From Clostridiales bacterium (lineage in GTDB: Bacteria > Bacillota > Clostridia > Lachnospirales > Lachnospiraceae), in contig JAHZAR010000001.1 in NCBI GenBank assembly GCA_019423835.1, forward strand, positions 61,107 through 106,031: a stretch of DNA of 44,925 nt. Reading direction: 5' to 3'. The position numbers were made by a program, and so were the translations under genes. This document shows, one piece after another, positions 26,014-34,441 of this stretch. The notes beneath the pieces are model-generated. The model searched no databases, was not told where the DNA came from, and saw only the letters and a program-made list of their open reading frames with translations. Positions within the stretch are counted from its first letter, which is position 1. Each line of letters starts with the position of its first letter.

Positions 26014-26823
26014 ATGAAGGAACGTCTGGACGTCCTGCTGGTAAAAAACGGGCTGGCAGAGTCGAGGGAGAAGGCGAAGGCCATTATTATGTCCGGTATC
26101 GTCTATGTGGACGGGCAGAAGGAGGACAAGGCCGGAACCACCTTTGAGGAAACGGCGAAGCTGGAGGTGAGGGGAGCGACCCTTCGGTATGTGAGCCGGG
26201 GAGGGCTTAAATTGGAGAAGGCCATGACACAGTTCGGCGTGGAGCTGTCCGGCAAGGTCTGCATGGATGTGGGCGCTTCCACAGGAGGCTTTACGGACTG
26301 CATGCTCCAGAACGGAGCAGTGAAGGTTTACGCGGTGGACGTGGGACATGGACAGCTGGCCTGGAAGCTGAGAAATGACCCGCGGGTCGTGTGCATGGAA
26401 AAGACGAATATCCGCTACGTGACGCCGGAGGACCTTGAGGAGCCGGTGGAGTTTGCCTCCATCGATGTCTCCTTTATCTCCCTGACAAAGGTTCTGGGGC
26501 CAGTCAAGGAGCTTCTGACAGAAAATGGGCAGATTGTATGCCTGATTAAGCCTCAGTTCGAGGCAGGCCGTGAGAAGGTGGGAAAGAAGGGCGTGGTCAG
26601 AGAAAAGAGCACCCACCTGGAAGTGATTGAGATGGTGATTTCCTTTGCTGTGAGCATCGGCTTTGAGGTGATGAACCTGGAGTATTCGCCGATCAAGGGA
26701 CCGGAGGGAAATATCGAGTATCTGCTCTACCTTCAGAATCACAGGGCCGGAGAGCATTTTGAAAATGTGCCGGTGAATCCGTCCGCTGTTGTGGAGGCAG
26801 CCCACGGGGAGCTGGACAGATAG
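26014..26823 (+). CDS. tlyA: TlyA-family rRNA 2'-O-methyltransferase
   Basis: A 269-residue protein with an N-terminal S4 RNA-binding domain (residues about 1-60, RLDVLLVKNGLAESREKAK) and an FtsJ-like methyltransferase domain whose SAM loop is D85-VGASTGGFTD. Members are called TlyA, YqxC or RrmJ-like. Mycobacterial TlyA methylates rRNA cytidines, and the Firmicutes members lie, as here, between dxs and nadK/argR. ATG 26014 follows TGGAGGTAAG. Confidence 0.9.
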   Translation: MKERLDVLLVKNGLAESREKAKAIIMSGIVYVDGQKEDKAGTTFEETAKLEVRGATLRYVSRGGLKLEKAMTQFGVELSGKVCMDVGASTGGFTDCMLQNGAVKVYAVDVGHGQLAWKLRNDPRVVCMEKTNIRYVTPEDLEEPVEFASIDVSFISLTKVLGPVKELLTENGQIVCLIKPQFEAGREKVGKKGVVREKSTHLEVIEMVISFAVSIGFEVMNLEYSPIKGPEGNIEYLLYLQNHRAGEHFENVPVNPSAVVEAAHGELDR

Positions 26824-26873
26824 GCGGCAGACAGACACAGCAGAGCAGATAGCGGCAAATCGGAGCTGATGAG

Positions 26874-27740
26874 ATGAAGTATTTCTATATGATTGTAAAC
26901 CATTCTAAGAAAAAGGCAGAGTATGGGGCGGAGCTGATCAGCAGATACCTGAGAGAGAGGGGCTGCGAGTGCGTGGTGTGGGATGCCAGCGATACGGAGA
27001 AAAGAACCTCCTGCCGCCATGCGTTCCGCTACACGGACAGCAGTACGGTTCCGGCGAGGACCCAGTGCGTCATCTGCCTGGGGGGAGACGGGACGCTGAT
27101 CCAGGCAGCCAGGGATCTGGCGGGCAGCAATATTCCCCTTCTCGGCGTCAATATGGGGACACTGGGCTACCTGGCTCAGATTGGGCGTGAGAAGGATATT
27201 TTTCCGGCTTTAGACGAGCTGATCGCGGATCACTACAGCCTGGAGAAGAGGATTATGCTGAAAGGGACGGTCAGTTCCGGGGGCAGTACGGCGGCAAAAG
27301 ACATTGCCCTCAATGACATTGTCCTCTCCAGGTTTGGACTCGGTATGCTTCGGTTTAATCTCTACATCGACGGAGAATTTCTGACAGACTACTCGGCCGA
27401 CGGGATCATAGCGGCTACGCCGACGGGATCCACGGCCTATAACCTCTCGGCTGGCGGCCCCATAGCCGTTCCTGACTCGGAAATGATCCTGCTCACTCCT
27501 ATCTGCCCTCACACACTGAATTCCAGAAGTGTGGTTCTGGCTCCGGACCGGGTGATCGAGCTGGAAATTACCGGAAGGGAGGAGCCGGGGAAATTCCTGA
27601 GCTTTGACGGAGACACGCAGGTGCGCTTAAAGACGGGGGATCGGGTCAGAATTGAAAAATCGGAGACGGTCACAATGCTTATCAGGCTGAAAAAAGTGTC
27701 CTTTCTGGAAAACCTGAGGGACCGGATGAGGCAGATATAA
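26874..27740 (+). CDS. nadK: NAD kinase
   Basis: A 288-residue enzyme that phosphorylates NAD+ to NADP+. The GGDGT signature (residues 70-74) lies in CLGGDGTLIQAARDL, with LNDIVLSR, TPTGSTAYNLSAGGP and a C-terminal FDGDTQVRL segment. It sits between tlyA and argR in the conserved order. Confidence 0.94.
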   Translation: MKYFYMIVNHSKKKAEYGAELISRYLRERGCECVVWDASDTEKRTSCRHAFRYTDSSTVPARTQCVICLGGDGTLIQAARDLAGSNIPLLGVNMGTLGYLAQIGREKDIFPALDELIADHYSLEKRIMLKGTVSSGGSTAAKDIALNDIVLSRFGLGMLRFNLYIDGEFLTDYSADGIIAATPTGSTAYNLSAGGPIAVPDSEMILLTPICPHTLNSRSVVLAPDRVIELEITGREEPGKFLSFDGDTQVRLKTGDRVRIEKSETVTMLIRLKKVSFLENLRDRMRQI

Positions 27741-27785
27741 CAATACACGGACAGAAAAACAGACACAGGAAAGAGGGGAAGATTC

Positions 27786-28238
27786 ATGAAGCTGGAACGT
27801 CACAGCAAAATTGTAGAGCTGATTGGAAAACACGACATTGAGACACAGGAGGAGCTGGCTGAGTACCTGAATAAGGAGGGCTATAATGTCACCCAGGCTA
27901 CCGTATCGAGAGATATCAGGGAGCTGAAGCTCTCAAAGATTCAGGGGGAGAACGGGCGCCAGAAGTATGCTGTCTTTCATCCCCAGCAGAGCACCTTTAA
28001 CGACAAGTACATCAGAATCCTTCATGACGGCTTCCTCTCCATGGATATGGCCCAGAACATTCTGGTGATTAAGACCGTGTCAGGGATGGCCATGGCAGTG
28101 GCGGCGGCTCTGGATGCCATCCACTTCAGCGAGATTGTAGGATGTATTGCGGGGGACGATACGATTATGTGCGCAGTCAGAAGCGCAGATGACACCATCC
28201 TTCTGATGGACAAGCTGAAAAAAATGATTAACGGATAG
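27786..28238 (+). CDS. argR: Arginine repressor ArgR/AhrC
   Basis: A 150-residue arginine-sensing regulator. The N-terminal winged helix reads TQEELAEYLNKEGYNVTQAT with VSRDIRELKL, and the C-terminal hexamerisation/arginine-binding domain contains GDDTIMCAVRS. The start follows GAAAGAGGGGAAG. Its gene order next to recN is the usual one in Firmicutes. Confidence 0.95.
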   Translation: MKLERHSKIVELIGKHDIETQEELAEYLNKEGYNVTQATVSRDIRELKLSKIQGENGRQKYAVFHPQQSTFNDKYIRILHDGFLSMDMAQNILVIKTVSGMAMAVAAALDAIHFSEIVGCIAGDDTIMCAVRSADDTILLMDKLKKMING

Positions 28239-28280
28239 GCATCCCGGGAAGTGAGCAGGATGCAGGAAAGAGGTGGTACC

Positions 28281-29969
28281 ATGCTGTTTCATCTGAGTGT
28301 CAGAAATCTGGCTCTGATTGACTCTGCTGAGGTGGAGTTTGAGGAGGGGCTCAACATCCTGACAGGAGAGACAGGAGCAGGAAAATCGGTCATCATCGGC
28401 TCCGTCAATGTGGCCCTGGGCGGTAAGGCATCAAAAGAGCTGATCCGCCAGGGCTGCGATTACGCCTATGTGGAGCTGGTTTTCTCTGTAACGGATGAAA
28501 AGAAAAGGGAGGAGCTGAGAAAAAAGGAGATCTTCCCGGACGCAGACGGAAATTTAATCATATCTAAAAAGATCATGCCGGCCAGAAGCATCAGCCGGAT
28601 CAACGATGAAACGGTGACGGCATCAAGGCTTCGTGAGATAACGGGAATCCTCATAGACATCCACGGGCAGCATGAGCACCAGTCGCTGTTATACCATTCT
28701 AAACATCTCGAAATTCTCGATGAATACGGAAAATCCCGGATTGAGCCGTTAAAGGAACGGACAGCAGCGGCCTATCAGGAATATGTGGCCGTGAAAAAAA
28801 AGATGGAGTACTACCAGAGCGGGAAGGAACAGCTCCTCAGAGAGGCGGATTTTCTGCGCTTTGAGATCGAGGAGATTGAGAATGCCGGGCTGAGAGCAGG
28901 GGAGGAGGAAGAGCTGGAAAACCGGTACCGCCGCTTTTCTAACAGCCGGAGGATCGCAGAGAGCCTCTCTGAGGCTTACCGTGCGGTAGACGGGGAGCAG
29001 ATAGCGAGAGCCCTGAAGGCGGTGGAAAAGGCCTCCGAGTTCGATGAAGGGCTGACAGGAATCAGAGATCAGCTCTACGACGTAGATTCCCTTATGAGTG
29101 ATCTGAACCGTGAGATTTCCTCCTATATGGACAGCATGACGCTTGACGAAGAGGCATTCAGACAGACCGAAGAAAGACTGAACCTGATCAGAAGCCTGGA
29201 AAATAAGTACGGCGATACCATTGAGAAGGTACTTGAAAGCCTTCAGAAAAAGCAGGAAAAGCTGGAAGAGCTGGAAAATTTTGACCTTCGCAGAATGGAA
29301 ACGGAAAAACGTCTGTCAGAGCTTGCCGGGGAGCTGGAAGCACTGTGCGGGGAACTTTCTGAAATCCGCCGCCAGACGGCCGGAGAGCTGACAGCGCGTA
29401 TGCGGGAGGGGCTTTCCGACCTGAATTTTATGAATGTGGACTTTACCATGGAATTCCGGCGGCTGCCCCACTATACAGCGGGAGGATTTGATGAGGCGGA
29501 GTTTCTCATCTCAACGAATCCGGGAGAACCGGCCAGACCTCTCGGAATGGTGGCATCCGGAGGAGAACTGTCCAGAATTATGCCGGCTCTCAAAGCGGTA
29601 CTGGCCGAGACGGATGATATACCGACTCTGATCTTTGATGAGATCGACACCGGAATCAGCGGCCGGACAGCCCAGATGGTGTCGGAGAAGCTGAGTCTGA
29701 TTGCAGACAGCCATCAGGTTATCTGCATTACGCATCTGCCCCAGATTGCAGCCATGGCGGACAGCCACTATGAGATAAGAAAGACGGCAAGGGACGGCCG
29801 CACAGCTACGCAGATACAGCGCCTTTCAGAGGAGCAGAGCATCGATGAGCTGGCAAGACTCTTAGGGGGAGCTGAGATTACAGAGGCGGTAAGGCAAAAC
29901 GCCCGCGAGATGCGGGCGCTTGCAGGTGTGAAAAAGAGGAGAAGGGCCGGGGGCAAAGCCGGGAGATGA
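28281..29969 (+). CDS. recN: DNA repair protein RecN
   Basis: A 562-residue SMC-like ATPase that gathers DNA ends at double-strand breaks. Walker A is GETGAGKS (residues 29-36). Long coiled-coil arms occupy about residues 150-370, and the signature and Walker B (TLIFDEIDTGISG, near 448-460) lie at the C-terminus. ATG 28281 is chosen over the open frame from 28251 because the family starts at MLFHLSVRNLALI. In related genomes spoIVB and spo0A usually follow; here a convergent lipoprotein gene follows only 8 bases on. Confidence 0.95.
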   Translation: MLFHLSVRNLALIDSAEVEFEEGLNILTGETGAGKSVIIGSVNVALGGKASKELIRQGCDYAYVELVFSVTDEKKREELRKKEIFPDADGNLIISKKIMPARSISRINDETVTASRLREITGILIDIHGQHEHQSLLYHSKHLEILDEYGKSRIEPLKERTAAAYQEYVAVKKKMEYYQSGKEQLLREADFLRFEIEEIENAGLRAGEEEELENRYRRFSNSRRIAESLSEAYRAVDGEQIARALKAVEKASEFDEGLTGIRDQLYDVDSLMSDLNREISSYMDSMTLDEEAFRQTEERLNLIRSLENKYGDTIEKVLESLQKKQEKLEELENFDLRRMETEKRLSELAGELEALCGELSEIRRQTAGELTARMREGLSDLNFMNVDFTMEFRRLPHYTAGGFDEAEFLISTNPGEPARPLGMVASGGELSRIMPALKAVLAETDDIPTLIFDEIDTGISGRTAQMVSEKLSLIADSHQVICITHLPQIAAMADSHYEIRKTARDGRTATQIQRLSEEQSIDELARLLGGAEITEAVRQNAREMRALAGVKKRRRAGGKAGR

Positions 29970-29976
29970 CGGCGTT

Positions 29977-30720
29977 TCAGTCATCATAGCCCATTCTTTC
30001 AAGGGCCCTTTCCACCAGATCCTCCTCCCGGTCCAGAGCCTCCTTCTGGCGTATAAGCTCAATCTGTTTAGAGATGAAGTCATCCCGGGTGATCTGGCCG
30101 GAACGGTAGCTTAATTCCAGATCATCCTCGGAACGCTCCAGTTCATTGCCCTGGGCCTCCAGGCTCTGTTTCTGGGAGAACAGCTCCTCGGCAGTTCCCT
30201 CCGGGAGAGAAGGATTGCTCTTGCGGTAGGCGAGATCCAGGCTGTCTTCCAGCAGTTCTTCCTGGACATCCAGATAGCCTTCCTGCGCTTTCAAATCAGC
30301 CTTCTGGCTGTTAAAATCCTCCTGGGAGATATTTCCAATGCGGAAGGAGGCCTCCAGATTTTCAATGTCAATTTCCACAGCATCCTTTTCAGCCTTGATC
30401 CGGCAGTAGCTCTCTTCATCCTTCGCCTGATCGCCTGTCACGATATCGTAGAGGGCAGTCTGGCTGTCTGCCTGTGAAGCGGCTGCATTCTGTCCCTCGG
30501 CAGGGATGTCAGAGGAAAGAGCCCTGTCAGTGGCTGAGGAGGCATCTGAGTTGTCCAGAGCGCTCTGGGAGGCCTCCTGAGACGGAACTGCAGAGGAGGT
30601 GATGGTAGTATCCGTAATCTCCTGGGTTTTATTCCCGGAAGGGGTGCCTGCACACCCGGTCAGAAGAAGGGCGGCAGCAAGACCTGTCAGAATTGTGTTT
30701 CGCATAAATGTTTTTCTCAT
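29977..30720 (-). CDS. Predicted lipoprotein with two coiled-coil repeats
   Basis: A 247-residue unknown. The signal peptide ends in LLTGC (lipobox, Cys about 23), then a Ser/Thr/Asp/Gln-rich linker of about 80 residues. The second half is a charged helical region with two related copies: one around ASFRIGNISQEDFNSQKADL and one around LSYRSGQITRDDFISKQIEL, each followed by a Glu-rich helix. The pattern G-x-I-(S/T)-x-(E/D)-D-F resembles the short oligomerisation motifs seen in SHOCT-type domains. ATG 30720 has AGGAAAGG upstream. It is divergent from the response regulator gene, so it may be a target of that two-component system. No family name can be given. Confidence 0.75.
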   Translation of the reverse strand: MRKTFMRNTILTGLAAALLLTGCAGTPSGNKTQEITDTTITSSAVPSQEASQSALDNSDASSATDRALSSDIPAEGQNAAASQADSQTALYDIVTGDQAKDEESYCRIKAEKDAVEIDIENLEASFRIGNISQEDFNSQKADLKAQEGYLDVQEELLEDSLDLAYRKSNPSLPEGTAEELFSQKQSLEAQGNELERSEDDLELSYRSGQITRDDFISKQIELIRQKEALDREEDLVERALERMGYDD

Positions 30721-30940
30721 AATATCCCATTCCTTTCCTGATAAAAAGTATCTTATAAAATACACCGATGCGTCTGTTTCGGTTGATAAGTCCATAGTAC
30801 TAGTGTAAGATTAAAAGGAAATTAAAATACAAAAAATAATAAGATTCTGGTCAGATGATAAAAATGCTCCGGTACTGACGTGCACAGCGAAGGCAGAATG
30901 GGTGAAAGACAGGGCAAAATCATGGAGAGGAGGTTTCAAG

Positions 30941-31612
30941 ATGAGAATTTTATTTGCAGAGGATGAGCCGGCTCTCAGAGAGGTGACGGTAAAACGGCTT
31001 AAGGCAGAAGGGTTTGGCGTAGACGGATGCAGGGACGGCAAGGAGGCTCTCGATTATCTGGACAGTACAGATTATGACGTGGTGATCCTGGATATTATGA
31101 TGCCGGGAATCGACGGGCTGACCGTGCTTCGAACCCTCAGGAGCCGGGGAAATACGGTGCCTGTCATGCTTCTGACAGCCAGGGATGCTGTCGCTGACCG
31201 GGTGGGAGGACTGGATGCCGGGGCAGACGACTATCTGACAAAGCCCTTTGAATTTGCGGAGCTGACTGCCCGTATCCGCGCTCTTCTTCGAAGAAATTCT
31301 GATAATAAGACAGATACGGCCTCTGTGGCAGATCTGACAGTGGAATTTTCCACCAGGAGAGTGACGAGAGGCGGGGTGGAGATCAGCCTGTCTTCCCGGG
31401 AATTTGCACTTCTGGAATCCCTGATCCGCCATAAGGGTGCCATACTCTCCCGAACACAGCTGGAAAATCAGGTCTGGGATTACGGCTTTGAGGGAGGAAG
31501 CAACATTGTGGATGTCTATATCCGCTATCTCAGAAAAAAGATTGACGATCCCTTCGAGAAGAAGCTGATCCACACAGTACGGGGAGCCGGCTATACCCTG
31601 AAGGAGGACTGA
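30941..31612 (+). CDS. OmpR/PhoB-family response regulator
   Basis: A 223-residue transcription factor. The receiver domain has the acidic pair Glu7-Asp8, the phospho-acceptor Asp51 in VVILDIMMPGIDG, LLTARD and the Lys of LTKPFEF. A winged-helix DNA-binding domain follows, with ISLSSREFALLESLIRHKG and VDVYIRYLRKKID. ATG 30941 is preferred because GGAGAGGAGGT precedes it. The partner kinase starts 1 base after its stop. Confidence 0.93.
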   Translation: MRILFAEDEPALREVTVKRLKAEGFGVDGCRDGKEALDYLDSTDYDVVILDIMMPGIDGLTVLRTLRSRGNTVPVMLLTARDAVADRVGGLDAGADDYLTKPFEFAELTARIRALLRRNSDNKTDTASVADLTVEFSTRRVTRGGVEISLSSREFALLESLIRHKGAILSRTQLENQVWDYGFEGGSNIVDVYIRYLRKKIDDPFEKKLIHTVRGAGYTLKED

Positions 31613-31613
31613 C

Positions 31614-33038
31614 ATGGCATTGGGAAAAAGGGCCGAAAAAACCAGGAGAAAGCTGGCTGCAGCAGGCCGGCATCTGTCTATTAAGGCCAGAGTGACATTA
31701 TGGTATACCTTCTTCATGGTTCTGCTTTTGGCGGTGGCAGCCATCTTTATGTTTTCCTCCTCGCGCAGGATGTCCGGAAGCCAGATGAAGCAGCAGCTCA
31801 TGGACACAGTGACAGACAGCGTGCAGGAGGCCAGCTTCCGGTATGGAAAGCTGCAGACAGAGGAGATGGACTTTTACAAAAACGGAGTTTCTGTTTTTAT
31901 CTATGATACAGAGGGCAGACTTCTGGCTCCCAATGTAAATCTGGGCCTTCAGGTGGACTCTCTTCTGGAAGACCAGACAGTCAAGACAGCCAGCAAAAGA
32001 GGAGAGCGCTGGATGCTCTATGATGTGTATTCAGAGAAGGGGGGAAATGGATTCTGGGTGCGGGGGATGATTTCCATGACAGAGTTTGGACAGGCTCTGG
32101 GAAATCTGCCTCTTTTGTTTTTTGGAATGCTGCCTGCCTTTGTGGCCGTTGCAGCCCTAGGAGGTTACAGGATCACGAAGGGGGCGTTTCTCCCTGTCCG
32201 TCAGATTGCAGAGACGGCAGAGGCTATCGGTTCCGGAAGCGATCTGAGTCAGAGAATTGAGACAGACGGTTCTGGCGACGAGCTGGATCGTCTGGGAGGT
32301 ATCATGAACGGAATGCTGGCCAGACTGCAGTCCTCCTTTGAGGCGGAGCGCCAGTTCTCGTCTGATGTGTCCCATGAGCTCAGGACGCCGATCGCGGTGA
32401 TTCGCTCCCAGTGCGAGTTCGCCCTGTCAGAACAGGCAGAGGAAGAAGACCGGGTGGAGGCCTTTCATGCAATTCTCATCCAGTCTGAGAGGATGAATTC
32501 TATTGTGTCCCAGCTTCTGCTCCTGAGCCGGGCGGAGAATGGAAAATTCATCCCCAAAAGAGAGCTGGTGGATTTCGGAACACTCTGCGGATTTATCTGT
32601 GAGGATCTGGAAGCAGCTGCCGGGGAAAAACAGGTTACCCTTACCTGGGAGACAGGGGAGGCTATGGTGGTGGGAGATGAGACGCTTCTGATCCGCATGG
32701 TTACCAATCTTGTGACCAATGCTGTCCGGTACAACAGAGTAGGAGGAGCGGTCCATGTAGTCACAGAGCGGAAGAATGGAAAGGTTTTTCTGACTGTGCG
32801 GGATACCGGTATCGGGATTAAGAAAGAGGATCTGGAAAAAATTTTCAATCGTTTCTACAGAGCCGATGCCTCAAGAAGCACGGAGGGGACAGGCCTGGGG
32901 CTCTCCATGGTTCGATGGATTGCCGGCATTCACGGGGGAAGTGTCAGAGCGGAAAGCGTGTATGGAGTGGGAAGTGCATTTACGGTAGAGCTTCCGGATG
33001 GCGGCAGGCAGACGGACAGGGAAGACAGAAAGGAGTAA
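31614..33038 (+). CDS. Membrane sensor histidine kinase
   Basis: A 474-residue kinase. Transmembrane helices at about residues 30-50 and 160-185 enclose an extracellular sensor of about 110 residues. A HAMP segment, the phospho-acceptor helix with the His of DVSHELRTPIAVI, the N box NLVTNAVRYN, the G1 box DTGIGIKKEDLEKIFNRFY and the G2 box GTGLGLSMVRW follow. It is cotranscribed with the response regulator. The stimulus is unknown; the ArlS/CusS-like architecture is common for envelope stress or metal sensing. Confidence 0.92.
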   Translation: MALGKRAEKTRRKLAAAGRHLSIKARVTLWYTFFMVLLLAVAAIFMFSSSRRMSGSQMKQQLMDTVTDSVQEASFRYGKLQTEEMDFYKNGVSVFIYDTEGRLLAPNVNLGLQVDSLLEDQTVKTASKRGERWMLYDVYSEKGGNGFWVRGMISMTEFGQALGNLPLLFFGMLPAFVAVAALGGYRITKGAFLPVRQIAETAEAIGSGSDLSQRIETDGSGDELDRLGGIMNGMLARLQSSFEAERQFSSDVSHELRTPIAVIRSQCEFALSEQAEEEDRVEAFHAILIQSERMNSIVSQLLLLSRAENGKFIPKRELVDFGTLCGFICEDLEAAAGEKQVTLTWETGEAMVVGDETLLIRMVTNLVTNAVRYNRVGGAVHVVTERKNGKVFLTVRDTGIGIKKEDLEKIFNRFYRADASRSTEGTGLGLSMVRWIAGIHGGSVRAESVYGVGSAFTVELPDGGRQTDREDRKE

Positions 33039-33056
33039 AAAAGAGAAAAGAGAAAG

Positions 33057-33112
33057 ATCCAGAAGGCTGCTGCAGGAAGCTTTGATATGCTCCCTGCAGC
33101 AGCCTTCTGGAT
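33057..33112 (+). terminator. Hairpin after the two-component operon
   Basis: A perfect 20-bp stem (33057-33076 with 33093-33112) with a 16-base loop. The T tract is weak, so it may act as a 3' stabiliser as well as a terminator. Confidence 0.6.
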
Positions 33113-33159
33113 TTCTGCAGGGAGTCCGTATCCCATGGACGCAGGCCTTTCGCCCGCCC

Positions 33160-33582
33160 CTACAGCATATCGGGGTTATCACGCATAAATTTGTACTCTG
33201 CCACAGAGCGATCAAAGCCCTTGATGTGGTAGAGCAGCCATTCGAGAACCTCGGTCTTTACCTTCTCCTCAAACTCAGCGGTAGGGCCATTGGAAGCTGC
33301 CAGCATGTCCTTTAAATCCTGGACAGACTTTTTCAGCTCTGCATGCTTGGCCTTGTGCTCCTCATAGCCAGGATAGCCGATGGAAAGCTGCAGCTTTTCC
33401 TCAGCGCCGAAGTGGAAGTCTGTGTAGTCGGACAGATAGCCGAGCATTTTCACCGCGCCTTCCTTGTCGCTTTTATTCTCACAGCTGATAAGCAGGTCAT
33501 TGATTTTGGAAATCAGCTCCCTGTGCTGGGAATCAATCATCTCGTTTTTGGTAATCAGGTCATCTGTGAATTCTGCGTACAT
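33160..33582 (-). CDS. Bacteriohemerythrin-like protein
   Basis: A 140-residue four-helix protein that binds a di-iron site and, in the family, O2. Ligand residues are visible: His in DSQHREL, HFGAEE (HxxxE), HKAKH (HxxxH) and the late HIKGFD (HxxxxD). In anaerobes such proteins are thought to buffer oxygen or iron. The start is followed by good homology, and AAGGAGGA lies upstream on the minus strand. Single-gene unit. Confidence 0.88.
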   Translation of the reverse strand: MYAEFTDDLITKNEMIDSQHRELISKINDLLISCENKSDKEGAVKMLGYLSDYTDFHFGAEEKLQLSIGYPGYEEHKAKHAELKKSVQDLKDMLAASNGPTAEFEEKVKTEVLEWLLYHIKGFDRSVAEYKFMRDNPDML

Positions 33583-33700
33583 ATAAGTTCCTCCTTATTC
33601 TTTCTTGCGGCGGCATATCTGTACAGTCATAAACCGCTGCCCGGTATCCTCTGCCGCAGTGCGAAAACCCTGAGAGGGATTTTCCTAGCTATCTGACAGT

Positions 33701-33939
33701 ATACCATATCCTCCGGATATGCTATTCTCTCCGAGGGAAGCGCACTCGCGGCATGGGTGTTTTGGCTCCCTCTGGTCGCCAGCGGCTCGGCGCAGGTATA
33801 ATGTCCGCTCTGCGGCCATTATACCATATCCTCCGGATATGCTATCTCTCCGAGGGAGGCGCACTCGCGGCATGGGTGTTTTGGCTCCCTCTGGTCGCCT
33901 GCCGCTCGGCGCAGGTATAATGTCCGCTCTGCGGCCATT
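33701..33939. repeat. Two tandem copies of a 120-bp intergenic repeat
   Basis: Copy 1 is 33701-33820 and copy 2 is 33821-33939. They differ at only a few positions and by one base in length. A third copy begins (ATACCAT) and breaks off. Each copy holds a near-palindrome CATATCC-N3-GGATATG and ends with GTATAATG-N12-CATTATAC, so each could fold in RNA or DNA. Short frames in it are products of the repeat, not genes. It lies in the 463-bp gap between the hemerythrin and VOC genes. It may be a dispersed genomic repeat or a MITE-like element. Confidence 0.85.
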
Positions 33940-33973
33940 ATACCATGATTCCTGGAAGAAAAAAAGGCTGAAA

Positions 33974-34017
33974 CAGAAAAAGAGCGGTCAGATGAGTCAG
34001 TTCCCATCTGGCCGCTC
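33974..34017 (-). terminator. Terminator after the VOC gene
   Basis: Minus-strand stem of 13 bp (34017-34005 with 33994-33982, one G-T pair) followed by CTTTTTCTG. It closes the transporter-VOC unit. Confidence 0.75.
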
Positions 34018-34045
34018 CTGTCGGTGCTCAGACATCTGCACCGGC

Positions 34046-34393
34046 CTATTTCTGCATAATATGGATGGCAAATCCGCCGAACTCGCCGTCCAGATAGACA
34101 TTCTTGATCGTTCCGTCCTCATTGTAGGCAGCCGTATCCATCTGGAAGGAGAAGCCCTTCTCTTTTAACTCCTCCACAGCAGCCGTCAGATCCGGCGTGC
34201 GCATGGCAATGTGGCCGTTTGTGCCGAGGAAGGGAGATTTCATGCACTCGAAGTATGGGCCGCCGAATTCTGACTTCTGCCCATGGCGGGGCTCCAGGTT
34301 AAACATCAGGCTCAGAAGCTGTGCCAGCTTCTCTGCTTCCTCAGGATTTGGGGTGTTGATGCCGATATGCTCCAGTTCAAACTTATTCTTCAT
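34046..34393 (-). CDS. VOC-superfamily (glyoxalase-like) protein
   Basis: A 115-residue single-domain protein of the vicinal-oxygen-chelate fold. The beta-alpha-beta-beta-beta modules are suggested by FELEHIGINTPNPEEAEKLA and NGHIAMRTPDLTAAVEELKE. His6 of the first module and a late Glu (in DGEFGGFA) are candidate metal ligands. Similar domains occur next to or fused with KDPG-aldolase-like proteins in sugar-acid pathways. It starts 49 bases after the carrier gene stop in the same unit. ATG 34393 fits AGAGGT better than the GTG at 34399. The substrate is unknown. Confidence 0.75.
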   Translation of the reverse strand: MKNKFELEHIGINTPNPEEAEKLAQLLSLMFNLEPRHGQKSEFGGPYFECMKSPFLGTNGHIAMRTPDLTAAVEELKEKGFSFQMDTAAYNEDGTIKNVYLDGEFGGFAIHIMQK

Positions 34394-34441
34394 AATCACA
34401 TACCTCTCTTCTTGAACATTCTGTTTTCAGAATTCCTGCAT

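Noticed and set aside
33701..33939. Possible CRISPR array
   Set aside because: Units are 120 bp, directly adjacent and nearly identical throughout; there are no unique spacers and no cas genes.
33685..34168. Short frames on both strands in the repeat region
   Set aside because: They recur only because the 120-bp unit is duplicated; no ribosome binding site and no protein-like features.
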